A stretch of DNA of 64,000 nt from Helicostylum pulchrum. Its lineage: Eukaryota; Mucoromycota; Mucoromycetes; Mucorales; Mucoraceae. The notes under the pieces were generated by a model. It was not told where the DNA came from. It did no database searches and saw only the letters and a program-made list of their open reading frames with translations. A program made the position numbers and the translations under genes. Position 1 is the first letter of the stretch, and each line of letters opens with the position of its first letter. Location of the stretch: contig JAIXMO010000015.1 of the NCBI GenBank assembly GCA_025677825.1, positions 541,920-605,919 of the forward strand. The letters run 5' to 3'. Positions 44,807 through 56,670 of the stretch are shown here, piece after piece.

Positions 44807-47800
44807 ATGAACATTTCAGTTCCTATTGGTACGGAGGTTAGCTCTGTATCCTTCTCATTCTATGAGCCTAGCGAAGTTAGAAAGATTTCTGTCAAACAAA
44901 TTGTCAATCCTGTTCTTTTTGACACTTTAGGTCATCCCACAAAGGGTGGTCTTTATGATCCCGCACTTGGACCCTACCAAAAGTCTCAAATGTAAATAAA
45001 AAGAGAAAGAGTTGTTCGTTAAAGTAAAAGTAGTTGTTAAACTAACTTTGCTTTATTTTATTTTTAGTTGTGCTACTTGTTCTCAAGATCACTTTAACTG
45101 TCCTGGTCATTATGGTCATATTGAGGTTCCCATTCCTGCTTATAACCCAATGTTTTTTGATAACCTTTATGCTATCTTACGTGCCAAGTGTGCTCATTGT
45201 CACCATTTCCGTATTTCCAGAGCTGTGGTAAATAGAATATACATACATATATAATGGGATAATATGATTAATTTTTATCATGTATAGATGAAAAGACTTA
45301 CTGCACAATTAACATTATTACAACATGGTTTAATTCGCGAAGCACAAGCTATAGATGAAATCTATTTCAACAGTAAAAAACCTAGTAAGAAGGACGAAGA
45401 AAATTTGGAAGATAGAATGGAAGAAACCAGTCTTGTTTTATCTAATGCCGAGGATTATATTGATTATATTGATGAATTCGTAAAGACTTCTTTAGCTGAT
45501 ACAGAAAGCCGTAAATACTCAGCAAAGGATTACAAGGTCACTGTTATCAATGATGTTCGTAAGAAGGTTATGGGTGATTTTATGAGGTTATGTCTTCACA
45601 CCAAGAAATGTATGAATTGTCAAGGTATTTCTCCTCCTGTTCGTCGTGATGGTGCTGCTAAAATTTTCCAACTTTCTCTTTCAAAGAAGGAACAAGCTCA
45701 TATGGATCGTTTAAGAGATAACTTGGGTACTACTCATGATTTAAAGAACTTCAATAGCTCTGGTCAACGTTTCTTGACTCCTTATGAAGTTCGTGATCAT
45801 GTTCGTGAATTATTTGAAAAGGAAGGCGAAGCTGTCACTTTACTTTATGGTGCCCGTGATCCTCGTACTCCTTCTTACATCAAGAAGGCTTCTTATCATA
45901 TGTTCTTTATCGAGACTCTCGCTGTTGCTCCTACTCGTTTCCGTCCCCCTTCCGTTATGGGTGACAAGATTTTCGAGTCTCCTCAAAACGAACTCTTGTC
46001 TAACATCTTGAAGGGTAGTCACAGTGTTCGTGATTTCTCTGAAGAGCTTCAAAAGACCATTGAAGAGTGTCCTACCGACAAGAACAGAATTGATCGTATT
46101 CGTAACAATTTTGTTGATTCTATTATTAACCTTCAACATGCTGTCAACTCATTTATTGATTCCACAAAGAATCCTACACAAGTTGCACAAGGTGCTACCT
46201 TACCTCCTGGTATTCGTCAAGCATTAGAAAAGAAGGAAGGTTTGTTCAGAAAGCATATGATGGGTAAGCGTGTTAATTATGCTGCTCGTTCTGTTATTTC
46301 TCCTGATCCTTTCATCGAGACTTCTGAAATTGGTATTCCTCCTGTCTTTGCTACTAAGTTGACTTATCCCGAACCTGTTACTCCTCATAACATTAAGGAA
46401 ATGAGACAAGCTGTTATTAACGGTCCTAACAAATGGCCTGGTGCTACTCATGTTCAAAATGAAGATCAATCTATTGATGTCTTGGCTGATCTCAGTATTG
46501 AGTCTCGTATTGCTCTTGCTAACTCTCTTTTAGCTCCTCAATCTTCTCATACTGCTCAAACTGGTAACAACCCTTACCCTACTCGTACTCAAACTATCAA
46601 CAAGAAGGTTTTAAGACATGTTCGTAACGGTGATATGCTTTTATTGAATCGTCAACCTACTCTTCACAAGCCTTCTATCATGGCCCATAAAGCTCGTATC
46701 TTACCTGGAGAAAAGACTATTCGTATGCATTATGCTAATTGTAACACTTATAACGCCGATTTCGATGGTGATGAAATGAATATTCATTTCCCTCAAAATG
46801 AAGTTGCTCGTGCTGAAGCTGCATTCATTGCCAATACTGATAACCAATACTTGGTACCTACTTCTGGTGACCCTCTTCGTGGTCTTATTCAAGATAGTGT
46901 TGATTCCGGTGTATGGGTAACTTCTCGTGATACCTTCTTTACCAAGGAAGAATATCATCAACTCTTATACGGTTCTCTTCGCCCTGAAATTGATGGTACT
47001 GGTGGTGGTAAGATTCAAACTTTACCTCCTGCTATTATGAAGCCTAAACCTTTATGGACTGGTAAGCAAGTTATTTCTACTGTTCTCAAGAATTTAACTT
47101 GGAATAAGGCTCAACTTAATATGACTTCCAAGTCCAAGGTTCCTGCCAAGTATTGGGGTCCTAATGCCGCTGATGAAGAAATTGTCTTGGTTGTTGATGG
47201 TGATTTGATGCACGGTATTTTAGATAAGTCTCAATTTGGTGCTTCTGCTTTCGGTTTAGTTCATAATGTTTATGAAATTTACGGTCCTGAATCTGCTGGT
47301 ATGCTTTTAAGTATTTTGTGTCGTCTCTTCATCAAGTTTATCCAAAATCATGGTTTCACTTGTCGTATGGATGATTTGCTCTTGACTAATGAAGGTGATA
47401 AGTGGCGTCGCGATTTGATCGATGGTGGTAAGGAATTAGGTACTGAAGCTCATTTAGAGTTCCTCGGTTTAACCGAAACCGCCAAGTCTGCTAACGATGA
47501 TGTATTGGTCAAGGAATTCAACCTTCGTATGAACGAAGTTATTCGTGATGATAACAAGTTGGCTGGTTTAGATAACGCTATGAAGGCCAAGGTTAACAAA
47601 TTGACTTCTGCTATTACACAAACTTGTTTACCTAATGGTCTTGTTCGTCCTTTCCCCAAGAATGACATGCAATTGATGACAGTTTCTGGTGCCAAGGGTT
47701 CCAACGTTAATGCTACTCAAATTTCATGTTTATTGGGTCAACAAGAATTGGAAGGTCGTCGTGTACCTTTGATGGTCTCCGGTAGATCTTTACCTTCTTT

Positions 47801-49948
47801 CCGTCCTTTTGATACCTCTGCACGTGCTGGTGGTTTCGTTACTGGTCGTTTCTTGACTGGTATTCGTCCCCAAGAATACTATTTCCATTGTATGGCTGGT
47901 CGTGAAGGTTTAATTGATACTGCTGTCAAGACCTCTCGTTCTGGTTACTTGCAACGTTGTTTGATTAAGCATCTTGAAGGTTTGCGTGTTCACTACGATC
48001 ACACTGTTCGTGATTCTGATGGTTCCGTTTTACAATTCCATTATGGTGAAGATTCTTTGGATGTTATCAAGGCTAAGCATCTTAACCAATTCAGTTTCTC
48101 TGCTCATAACTTTGAAGCTCTTTCTCAAAAATATAACCCCAAGGCTGCTTTAAGTTCTCTTGAAACCAAGGAGGGCGCAGATTATGCCAAGAAGGCCTTA
48201 AAGAAGCCCAATAAGTATGATCCTGCTTTATCTGTTTATAATCCTGGTACCCATCTTGGTGTCGTTTCTGAACGTTTTGCTATCGCCATGAAGGAATATA
48301 TGGAAAAGAACCCTGATCACATGCCTTTTGATAAGAGTGCTGAACCTTCCAAGAATACTGCTCGTTATGCTGGTTTAACCAAGAGTAAGTTCAATGCTTT
48401 AATGAACCTCAAGTATCTTCACAGTTTGGTTGAATCTGGTGAGGCCGTTGGTCTTTTAGCTGCTCAATCTGTTGGTGAACCATCCACTCAAATGACTTTA
48501 AATACTTTCCATTTTGCTGGTTATGGTGCTGCTAACGTTACATTGGGTATTCCTCGTCTTCGTGAAATTATTATGACTGCCGCCAAGAAGATCAAGACTC
48601 CTACCATGTTGTTACCTCTTCGTCCTGAAACTAATGAGAAGAAGGCTTCTCAATTCGCTAAGGCTGCTTCTAAATTGACTTTGGCTCAATTAGTCGATCA
48701 CGTCTCCGTTACTGAAAAGACTACTGCCAAGAGTGCTGAAACAAATTACCTTAGATCAAAGACTTATTCTATTCGTCTTAACCTCTTCAATGAAAGTGAA
48801 TATAACGAAGAATACCGTGTTACTGCCAACAGAATTAAGGAAGTTTTAGCTTCTACTTTCTTGAAGGATTTAGAAGAATTAATTCGTAAGGATATCAAGG
48901 ATACCAAGAAGGTTGAAGACATTTCCAAGGCTCATAAGATTAGTGATACCATGGATGATGATGTCAATGAAAACCTCGGTGACTCTGCTGCTAAGGATGA
49001 CTATGACTCTGATGATGAGGGTGATGCCAAGGCCGCTCGTAGAAGTGCCCAAAACAAACAACAAGCCTCTTACGAAGATGCTGATGAGGATGATATGGTG
49101 ATTGATGAAGTTGATAAATCTTTAGAAGATGAAGAAGCTGAATTCGAGGAAGCCGTTTTAGCTGGCGAAGAAGATGATGAAGATGCACCCAAGAGAGCTT
49201 CTTCCAAGAACGGTAGTCTTGAACAAAATGCTGTACAAAAGAGCAAGTACTGTAAGAAGTTTGTCTTTGATAATGTCAATGGCTCATGGTGTCAAATCGA
49301 TTTGGAATTCCCTGCTGATACCAAGAAGATTTTATTGGTCGGTTTAATTGAAGAATCTTGTGCTCGTACCGTTGTTCATGAAATCAAGGGTATTAAGACC
49401 TGTTTCGAGTATGTTAACCCTACTGAAAACGATACTTCTAAGCGTCTTCAAACTGAAGGTGTCAACTTGAGAGGTATGTGGCCTTTTGCCGATTTGATTG
49501 ATGTCAACTATATCGATACCAATGATATTGGTGCCATCTTAAACACATATGGTGTCGAAGCTGCTAGAAATGCCATTATTAAGGAAGTTGCTGCTGTCTT
49601 TGGTGTTTATGGTATTAAGGTTGATCGTCGTCATTTGACTGTCATCGCTGATTACATGACTTTCGAAGGCGGTTACAAGCCTTTCTCTCGTATTGGTATT
49701 GGATCTAACGTTGCTCCTTTCCTTAAAATGAGTTTCGAGTCTACATGTAAATTCTTAACTGAAGCTACTCTGTAAGTATTTTTATATATATATATATATT
49801 TATTATGTCGTACTCATATTCTTTTTTTATTAGTCATGGTGATTATGATACTCTTGACTCTCCTTCATCACGTATCGTTGTTGGTCGTGTTGTCGAAGGT
49901 GGTACTGGTTCATTCGACGTTCTTCAACCTCTTACCTCTGAAGCTTAA
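44807..49948 (+). CDS. RPA190: DNA-directed RNA polymerase I largest subunit
   Basis: Exons 44807-44991, 45068-45227, 45288-49771, 49834-49948; 1,647 residues. Clamp zinc site: CATCSQDHFNCPGHYGHIEV, then CAHC. The lid/active centre has NADFDGDEMNIHFPQ (catalytic Asp triad). The funnel, bridge helix (GRFLTGIRPQEYYFHCMAGR with EGLIDTAVKTSRSGYLQR) and trigger loop (LAAQSVGEPSTQMTLNTFHF) are complete. The acidic Asp/Glu-rich insert around residues 1340-1420 (DDYDSDDEGD, DEDDMVIDEVD) is typical of A190 and absent from Rpb1, and there is no CTD heptad tail. The enzyme makes pre-rRNA in the nucleolus. Codon use is strongly biased to C/T-ending codons such as CGT, GGT and ACT, the mark of a highly expressed gene. 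Confidence 0.96.
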
Positions 49949-49989
49949 AAAAATTTCATTTTTAATTATTTCATTCTCTTTTTTTATAT

Positions 49990-49991
<2 letters not shown>

Positions 49992-50029
<38 letters not shown>

Positions 50030-50039
50030 CACACACACA
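49992..50039. repeat. (CA)n microsatellite
   Basis: About 23 CA dinucleotides with one CTA interruption lie directly after the RPA190 stop codon, in its presumed 3' UTR. Confidence 0.92.
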
Positions 50040-50312
50040 TCTTTTTTTCACGCTTATAAATTGTAAAAAAAAAATCAAATAAAGCTTATAGTTTTTTGCA
50101 TTTTTTTTAGACCTAATGCAAAACTATCAAAAAATCACTTTTTTTTTTGGCATTTAATGCAAATGATTCATACCTTGTCATAAGTTATTGGCTGAGACTT
50201 AATCGGTTACTTAATTATTAACGCTTTACCTCCGTACAAGCGAGTGATTTGTATAAAAGATAGGCGTGCATTTTGTTTTCTTCCCCTTTTTTTATATATT
50301 TGACGTTTTACA

Positions 50313-51669
50313 ATGAGTGACTTACCTGCCCTTAGACAAAAAATCGATTCTCTTGATCACACATTGGTCAACATATTAAATGAACGTGCTCGCGTCTCAC
50401 TTGATATTGGCGCCGCCAAAAGAAAAGACACGTAAGTTTTTATCGTTATTTTTCGTTCCTTTTTTTTTTTTTGACATTTTGCTTTTAGTAAAGAAGAAGA
50501 TCTAGCCGCTGCCGATGTTCAAGTTTATAGACCTGGTAGAGAAAAGGAGATTTACAAAAAGGTACAGCAGAAGAGTTTATATATTTTTAACAGAAGGTTG
50601 ATTTTTTTTTCTTTTCTGTTTAGTTGACTAGCCTTAACGGTGGACCTTTGAATGATAACTCTTTACATGCTATTTTCAGAGAGGTAAAGCTCTTATTGTA
50701 CTTATTTTATTTTGGTATTAATACATACATATAAAGATTATGTCAGCCTCGATTGCTTTACAAAAAGATGTATCTATTGCGTATCTTGGCCCTCCAGGTA
50801 CATTTTCACATCAAGCTGCATATAGACGTTTAGGTGATAGTGTAGCCTATGTTCCTCAAATACAAATCGATGGTAATAAACTAGAACATTTTATTGAAGT
50901 AAAAAAAAAAAGGTTGCTTACGTTTTTTTTTTCTTTGTGTGCAGATGTATTTGCAGCTGTTGAAAAGGGACAAACAACATATGGTATTGTACCTTACGAA
51001 AATTCAACTTTCGGGTCCGTTGTTGAAACTTTAGATTATTTCATTCATACTGGAGTTAGAGTACGCGCAGAGACTTATTTAACAGTACATCAATGTCTAC
51101 TTTCCAACAGTAAATTAGATAAGATTACAAAAGTGTACAGTCATCCTCAAGGATTAGGTCAAACTCAAAAGTGGCTATCTGCTCATATCCCTAACGCTAA
51201 GCGTATCTCTGTTAAATCTACTGCAGAAGCAGCTCAAAAGGCATCATTAGAAACCGGTGCTGCTGCTGTTTGTAGTGAGATATGTGCTGATTTATATGGT
51301 TTAGAAGTAGTTCAAGCAAATATTGAAGATCTTGCAGCCAATACGACACGTTTCCTTATTATCGGTGCTGCTAGTGACTCACCTACTTCTGATGACCATA
51401 CGTTGATTACCTTCACTGTTGATCATCGTCAGCCTGGTGCTTTATGTGACGGATTAAAGGTATTCAAGGATTTTGAACTAAATCTTTTTAAAATCGATTC
51501 TCGTCCCAGTGGTCAACGCCCTTGGCACTATGTATTCTTTGTTGAATGTTCTGGCCATTTAGAAAACGATAAAGTGAAGCAAGCTCTAAAGGAACTGGAA
51601 AAGTACTGTTTGGATGTTGTTGTATTGGGCAGTTTCCCCAATCAAAGACCTGAAAAGACTGAAAAATAA
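50313..51669 (+). CDS. bifunctional chorismate mutase-prephenate dehydratase (P-protein)
   Basis: Exons 50313-50431, 50489-50561, 50624-50683, 50737-50872, 50945-51669; 370 residues. Residues 1-85 form an AroQ-type chorismate mutase: LRQKIDSLDHTLVNILNERA, then VSLDIGAAKRKD and the helix with RPGREKEIYKKL. Residues 95-275 are prephenate dehydratase with AYLGPPGTFSHQAAYRR, YGIVPYENSTFGSVVETLD and the catalytic NTTRFLIIG. A C-terminal ACT domain carries KIDSRPSGQRPWHYVFFVE (the ESRP-type phenylalanine-feedback motif, here DSRP). Together the enzyme turns chorismate into phenylpyruvate for phenylalanine. The fused form is bacterial/early-eukaryote in style; yeasts have separate Aro7 and Pha2. Intron 4 (72 bases) is free of in-frame stops. 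Confidence 0.9.
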
Positions 51670-51732
51670 ATCTGTTTTAAAGCTATCTAATTATTATTTA
51701 TTATTTTATCTTTTTCTGCAAGGAACAGACGA

Positions 51733-53246
51733 TTAAAGTTTTGCTTCGTTAGATACAACATGACGCTTTAAATAATCATTTACAAACATGCCATTGGGAT
51801 CTAACTGTTGACGTACTCGCAAGAAATCATTAAATTTAGGATAAGAGGCCTCTAAATCCTTTCTTGTTTGACCATGTGCTTTGGCCCAATGAGGACGACC
51901 ATTATACTCACGCATAAGATCTTCATATCCCTTCCAATATTTTTTATAAGGTACTGCTTTACCGTAAGGTCTATACATGATAACACCAATATAACATGTC
52001 TTACGTCCGTAAGCAGGACTTAACCATACATCGTCTTCATCCACAAATCGAATTTCTACAGGGAAATGTACTTTTAAATCATTTTCACTGATAAATGTCT
52101 CCAATTTACGAAGCATATCAGGTGCATCCTTCCAATCAATAGCCCATTCATTTACGTACTGAGGAAAAAGACAATCAAAGTTAAACACTTTGTTTGATAT
52201 ATCAACTACTTCAACAGGTTTGGAATGCAAAGTTTTAAACATCATCTTTGTCAAGTAAGGAATCAAATTGGTACTGTATCTGGTTATATTCAACATGGCT
52301 TGATAAGCGTGGAAGCCATACCAATTTTCCATAACGAAACTAGGACCCTTTCGTGATATTTCTTTCGTGGTACGGTTTGCTCTCCAAACGACACAATCAT
52401 CTGTATGAGGGTACCACCATACACGAGCATGTTCTGCTGAGTGAATTACTGCGTCCCAATCATTCAAGACATCTGAAAACTTGTATGCTTTTTGAATTGC
52501 TTCTAATTTAAAATCGGGTTCTGCTTGTAAAGTCATACGAGTAATAATGCCCAACGATCCTAAACTACAGCGAGCTGCTTCAAATACATCACTATTCTCG
52601 GTAGGTGAACAGTAAAGGATACTTCCGTCTGCTGTAATTAAAGTTAAATCGAGAATCTAGAGAAATAATTGGTTAGGTTTTTTTTTCTTGTGTAGCAAAT
52701 AAACAATTGTAAAAAAAAACCTTACCATAGTTGAAAGGCAACCGAAATGAGCACCGGTACCATGAGTTGCTGTTGCCATAACACCAGCAATAGACTGGTC
52801 TGAAATAGAACCCAAATTACTAAGGGCAAGGCCATTCTCTCTTAAGACTTTGTGTAAAGTATGAAGTGACATACCAGCTTCTACAGTGGCAGTACTGTTT
52901 TTACTGTCTACGTTTAAGAGACGATTCATCTTGTCAATGTTGATCATGAAACCGGGAGAACATGCCAAGTCTGAAGGTGAATGACCACTACCAAAAGCTT
53001 TAAGTGGTTTATTTAACTTTTTAGCTAACAATATAACCTAAAATAAAAATAAAATATGTCAAAAAAATAAAAAATAAAAATTAGGGTTACAGTTTTCATT
53101 ACTTTTTGGACTTGTGATTCTGTTACAGGTGTAAACAATAACTCTGGCGTACACTTGAAAGTTTTAGCCCAATTTTGAAAGGTAAAGTTATCAACTGCAA
53201 TTTGTTGAAGTTCAGGTTCTAATTGTTCAATCTGATAAGGGCCCAT
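51733..53246 (-). CDS. ALO1: D-arabinono-1,4-lactone oxidase
   Basis: Three exons in coding order: 53091-53246, 52726-53037, 51733-52656; 463 residues. N-terminal VAO-type FAD domain: FTFQNWAKTFKCTPELLFTP, KAFGSGHSPSDLACSPGF (His for covalent FAD) and TATHGTGAHFGCLSTM. C-terminal ALO domain: HARVWWYPHTDDCVVWRANR, KDAPDMLRKLE, ending with NGRPHWAKAHG (the HWxK catalytic motif) and LDPNGMFVNDYLKRHV. It makes D-erythroascorbate, the fungal vitamin-C analogue, from D-arabinono-lactone at the mitochondrial outer membrane. Start chosen at MGPYQIEQLEP, 52 codons before intron 1; length is slightly under that of yeast Alo1. Confidence 0.92.
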
Positions 53247-53712
53247 GATATTTTCTTAATATTTGTAATACCAATTAAAAAAAAAAAGTGATGAAAAGAG
53301 TGGTGAAATAACGCCTTTAATTTCCGCCTTTTTAAGAGGGAGGTCTTGAAACCCAAGAAAAGAGTCCCAGACGCGGACAACTAAATGAAGATAGGTGGGA
53401 CACAGTGCACTTCGTTGAGCCGTATGTATGCTGAACGAGTTAATACTATAATTTTTGATAAATAAAAATGAATAGATAAACCTTGTAGGCGAGAATTTCA
53501 GACCGTATCCTACTCTCAAAGGTGGGGTACTTTTTTTTTTTTTGTTTTTAGAAAGGACGGTTATTTCAGGATCATGGTCGTTAGTACGTTTTAACGATTA
53601 GAGGGATAAAGATAGAAAGAATCAGTACTAGGTCGCACTGGAATTGCATATGACAAATACAGTTGCCAAACTACAAGCTTTATTAGTATATAATAAGTTC
53701 TTTTTATTATGT
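53247..53712. other. intergenic region
   Basis: 466 bases between two minus-strand genes. No RNA gene or conserved frame recognised. The 87-codon minus-strand frame at 53256-53519 is hydrophobic and unsupported. Confidence 0.6.
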
Positions 53713-54150
53713 TCAGTCTTCTTCTTCTAGAGTAAATGACAATTGCTTATTAAGCTCGACTTCTTCTAAATACAGTGTATGTACAGCTTCTTTCATGGCT
53801 CTCTTTTCAAGAAAGCAAGATTTGTACATATCTAAAAACCCATTTTCAATAGCTTCCTTTGACGTAAATTCGAGAGTATACACATTATTTTCGGTATAAG
53901 TTGATCCTTTATGACTAAAAAATATTTCTTGTTTAAATCCAAATGATCGAATAAACTGTAAACCTTTTTCAGCTTCCTCAAAGATACCAACTGTTGTTCT
54001 CCCGAGATCTTCTGAACGAGTGTACATATGCCAAACGAACATTTTTTTAGAGCGTCTTCTTGGACAAAAATAAGATAAGAGTATTTTCGCACAAGAAAAT
54101 AAAGAAAGTAAAAAGAAAAGAAGAATCAGGTATTGTGAAATATCTAACAT
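53713..54150 (-). CDS. small membrane-anchored hypothetical protein (145 residues)
   Basis: Single exon, 145 residues. Residues 7-28 form one strongly hydrophobic helix (YLILLFFLLSLFSCAKILLS) followed by basic CPRRRSKKM, a signal-anchor with the tail facing the cytosol by the positive-inside rule. The rest is soluble mixed alpha/beta: FVWHMYTRSEDLGRTTVGIF, EEAEKGLQFIRSFGFKQEIF, NVYTLEFTSKEAIENGFLDM, ending ELNKQLSFTLEEED. I do not recognise a family. The ordinary composition of the soluble part and the lack of any overlapping gene support it as real. Confidence 0.6.
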   Translation of the reverse strand: MLDISQYLILLFFLLSLFSCAKILLSYFCPRRRSKKMFVWHMYTRSEDLGRTTVGIFEEAEKGLQFIRSFGFKQEIFFSHKGSTYTENNVYTLEFTSKEAIENGFLDMYKSCFLEKRAMKEAVHTLYLEEVELNKQLSFTLEEED

Positions 54151-54602
54151 TAATAGTCAAACGAAAGAAAAAAAAGGAAAAAAAAAAAGGTATAATCTTT
54201 TGAGATAAACCAGAGTTACACCTGTTACTTTTCCCACTGTTTTTATTAATTCAAAATATATCAATAAGTGTCTATCAAGTTTTTTTTACCTTGGTACTTT
54301 ATAAATTATCGTTTTCTGAAGCCACATTACTTTTTCTGTGGGTGTAAGATATTCCTTATTAGGAAATCAGGTGGGTGACATTTAATGATTCTCTACGACA
54401 ATAGAGTATAACCTTGGAACTATACTATAAGTGCTTTCGATTTAGACATCGTTCGCTGAAGCTCGTTTAAATCTAAGCTTAAACCAAGTAAAAAAAAGTA
54501 AGAGTAAATGTTTTTTTTTTTAGAAGTGAAAAAAAACAGGTGCGAAAACTTGGTGCGTCAATCTTTCCCCTTTTTTTTCGCTTCTTTTTTGATTTTTTCA
54601 AG
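54151..54602. promoter_or_regulatory. divergent promoter region
   Basis: 452 bases between the small membrane protein (minus) and the thioesterase (plus). T/C-rich stretch immediately before the thioesterase start; nothing else recognised. Confidence 0.45.
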
Positions 54603-55365
54603 ATGATTCCCACAGTTGTTGCAAGATCTCCAGAATTGGTTCAAAAGGTTTTAAAGGTATGTACAGTAAAAAAGGCTTGTTTTAAATATGTAAAGGTAAA
54701 TTAATATTGAGAGAATACAGAGTTTTTTATCTGCAGGTGGTTATGATTCATTTGTCCTTCCAGGGGTAAAAAAAAATATCTTTTTTTTAAACTGTTAATA
54801 ATTATTTTTTTCGGTGTAGCTTAGAGTAGTCAATAGTAAAAGTGGTCAAGTATCTGCTGAATTTCAAGTCGAGAAGCATCATTTGGTAAATAAATAATTA
54901 TAAAAAAAAAAATGGATATAAAAAGCTAATTCAAGCTAGAATCGACTTGAGTCAGTACATGGTGGGTTGTTAGCTACAGTTGTAAGTTGAAACAAATGAA
55001 ATCACGTGCTTAACTGATACAGATACAAAAAAAAAGGTAGATATTGGAGGATCTTTAGCTATCGCATCAAAAGGATTATTTGCTACTGGTGTAAGTACAG
55101 ATATTAATATTAGTTATATTTCTGGTGTAAAACAAGGTGAAATGATTCAAGTTGAAGCTCGTGTCGATAAATTAGGAAAAACATTGGCATTTACTACCGT
55201 AGAATTATTTTCCAGCGGTCGTTTAGGTATAAAAAAAAAAAAAAAAAAAAAAAAAAACTTAACACTGCTAATAAATACACATATAAAAAAATAGTTGCTT
55301 TAGGTCGTCATAATAAATTTGTCGCCAAAGCGTATGATCATCCCGAAAATATACTTGGAAAATAA
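54603..55365 (+). CDS. hotdog-fold acyl-CoA thioesterase (ACOT13/PaaI-like)
   Basis: Six small exons: 54603-54656, 54721-54765, 54820-54885, 54940-54981, 55037-55226, 55295-55365; 155 residues. The hotdog motif is NRLESVHGGLLATVVDIGGS (Asn...HGG...D, the active-site layout of the THEM2/PaaI type), followed by TDINISYISGVKQGEMIQVE and KTLAFTTVELFSS. The HGG turn and following helix Asp are intact. Family members hydrolyse medium to long acyl-CoA or phenylacetyl-CoA; the actual substrate is unknown here. No obvious targeting signal except a short start MIPTVVARSPELVQKVLK. One 25-base poly-A tract lies in the last intron. Confidence 0.82.
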
Positions 55366-55615
55366 ATAGATCTTTTTTTTTTATTATAAGATGTATACTT
55401 TTTTTTTTTTTTTAAAAAAAAAATAAAAAACGCGATATACAATACGGAGTCCTAAATAAAACGCGGAAAACGCAAAACGCGTGGAGATAGAAAAAAAAAA
55501 TAAAAAAAAAATAGGTTTTTTCTTCTTTTTTGAGGTGCATTATTCAACTCACAATAGGCCCTTTCACTCCGCTTTCCAACACTTTTTTTTTTTTTTTTTA
55601 TATACAGAAAAAAGA

Positions 55616-56425
55616 ATGACCTTTTCTATTTTACCACAAGTGGATGAACACAAACATCGTCATCAAACAAATTTTTATACCCCTTCAACCCTCCTTAATT
55701 GTGAGGCCGAATCACAAAATGATGTATCGAAAGTGAGTACAAGCCTAAAACAATAAATATTGTTTTTTTTTTTAATTGACTGATTTTTTTGTTGTTGTTG
55801 TATGTAATAGCATTTGAAGTCGCTGCAAGTAAGGCTTAATTTTGCCCGATTCAAACTGAATGAAGGCTGGGAAACCTCGACATTATTGGATGTAGAACAA
55901 CTGTGGAAACAAAAGCAAAAAAAGTCAATAAGGGAAATACCAAAACCTCGATTCACGCAACGGGATATCATTGATAAACGTGTATTTATACCTTCTCCTG
56001 GCGCAAAACATGCCAAAGTGAAAAAGGCTAAATTAGTGAGAACTTATTCTAATCCAATAACTAACTCAAAGCCTGCTCTTTATTTTCACCATTACAAGCA
56101 TGCCCCAAAGCAACAACAAGAATCAACTGATTCTTCTTCCTCTGATTGTGAAAACCCTACTAGATATATAGCACAACCTTCTCCACCCCTTAGGAATTCG
56201 TTGGATTACTTATCATATGCTATTGCTATGACTGAAAATGATCCTGGTATCTCTTCTCAACCATTACCTGATATTAGTGAAATAGAGCCGAATCTTATTG
56301 ATGAATTAGATGTTGGTTCTAATACAAGTGCTAAAAGTAAAAAAAATAGTCCGTTATCTTCACCTATCACTTCTGCTGCTAAGGCTATCATGATGTTTAT
56401 AAACCACCCAACACCAAACAATTAA
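55616..56425 (+). CDS. Whi5/Nrm1-like G1/S transcription repressor (GTB motif)
   Basis: Exons 55616-55732 and 55811-56425; 243 residues. The only folded-looking part is HLKSLQVRLNFARFKLNEGW then ETSTLLDVEQLW at about 40-71. L-x2-RL-x2-A-x2-K-x3-GW followed by a leucine-rich helix is the GTB motif of Whi5, Nrm1 and relatives, which tethers them to SBF/MBF at G1/S promoters. The remainder is disordered, with Ser/Thr-Pro sites suitable for CDK (YTPS, SPGA, QPSPPL, NSPLSSP), as expected of a repressor released by phosphorylation. An acidic stretch DISEIEPNLIDELD might be an activation or binding motif. The assignment rests on one motif but that motif is strong. Confidence 0.75.
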
Positions 56426-56670
56426 TCGCTATATATACATCTCTTTTTTTATTTTATTTGTTTGCTCTTTCATAAATTCTCTTAATTTATCCCCACTTCC
56501 TAAAAAAAAAAATAAAAAAAAATATTTTTAAAATTACATATACTCAAAATCGCGTTTTGAACGCGTTTACTATACGTGTTCTCTTTAAAAAAAAAATGTT
56601 TCGCGATATATATATTTTATATTAAATAACTGTAAATTCTTTTTTTAAAAAAAATAAAAAAAAACTATAT

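Noticed and set aside
45840..49279. Several long minus-strand and shifted frames across the RPA190 exon
   Set aside because: They mirror the strongly biased codons of RPA190 and have repetitive, unnatural composition.
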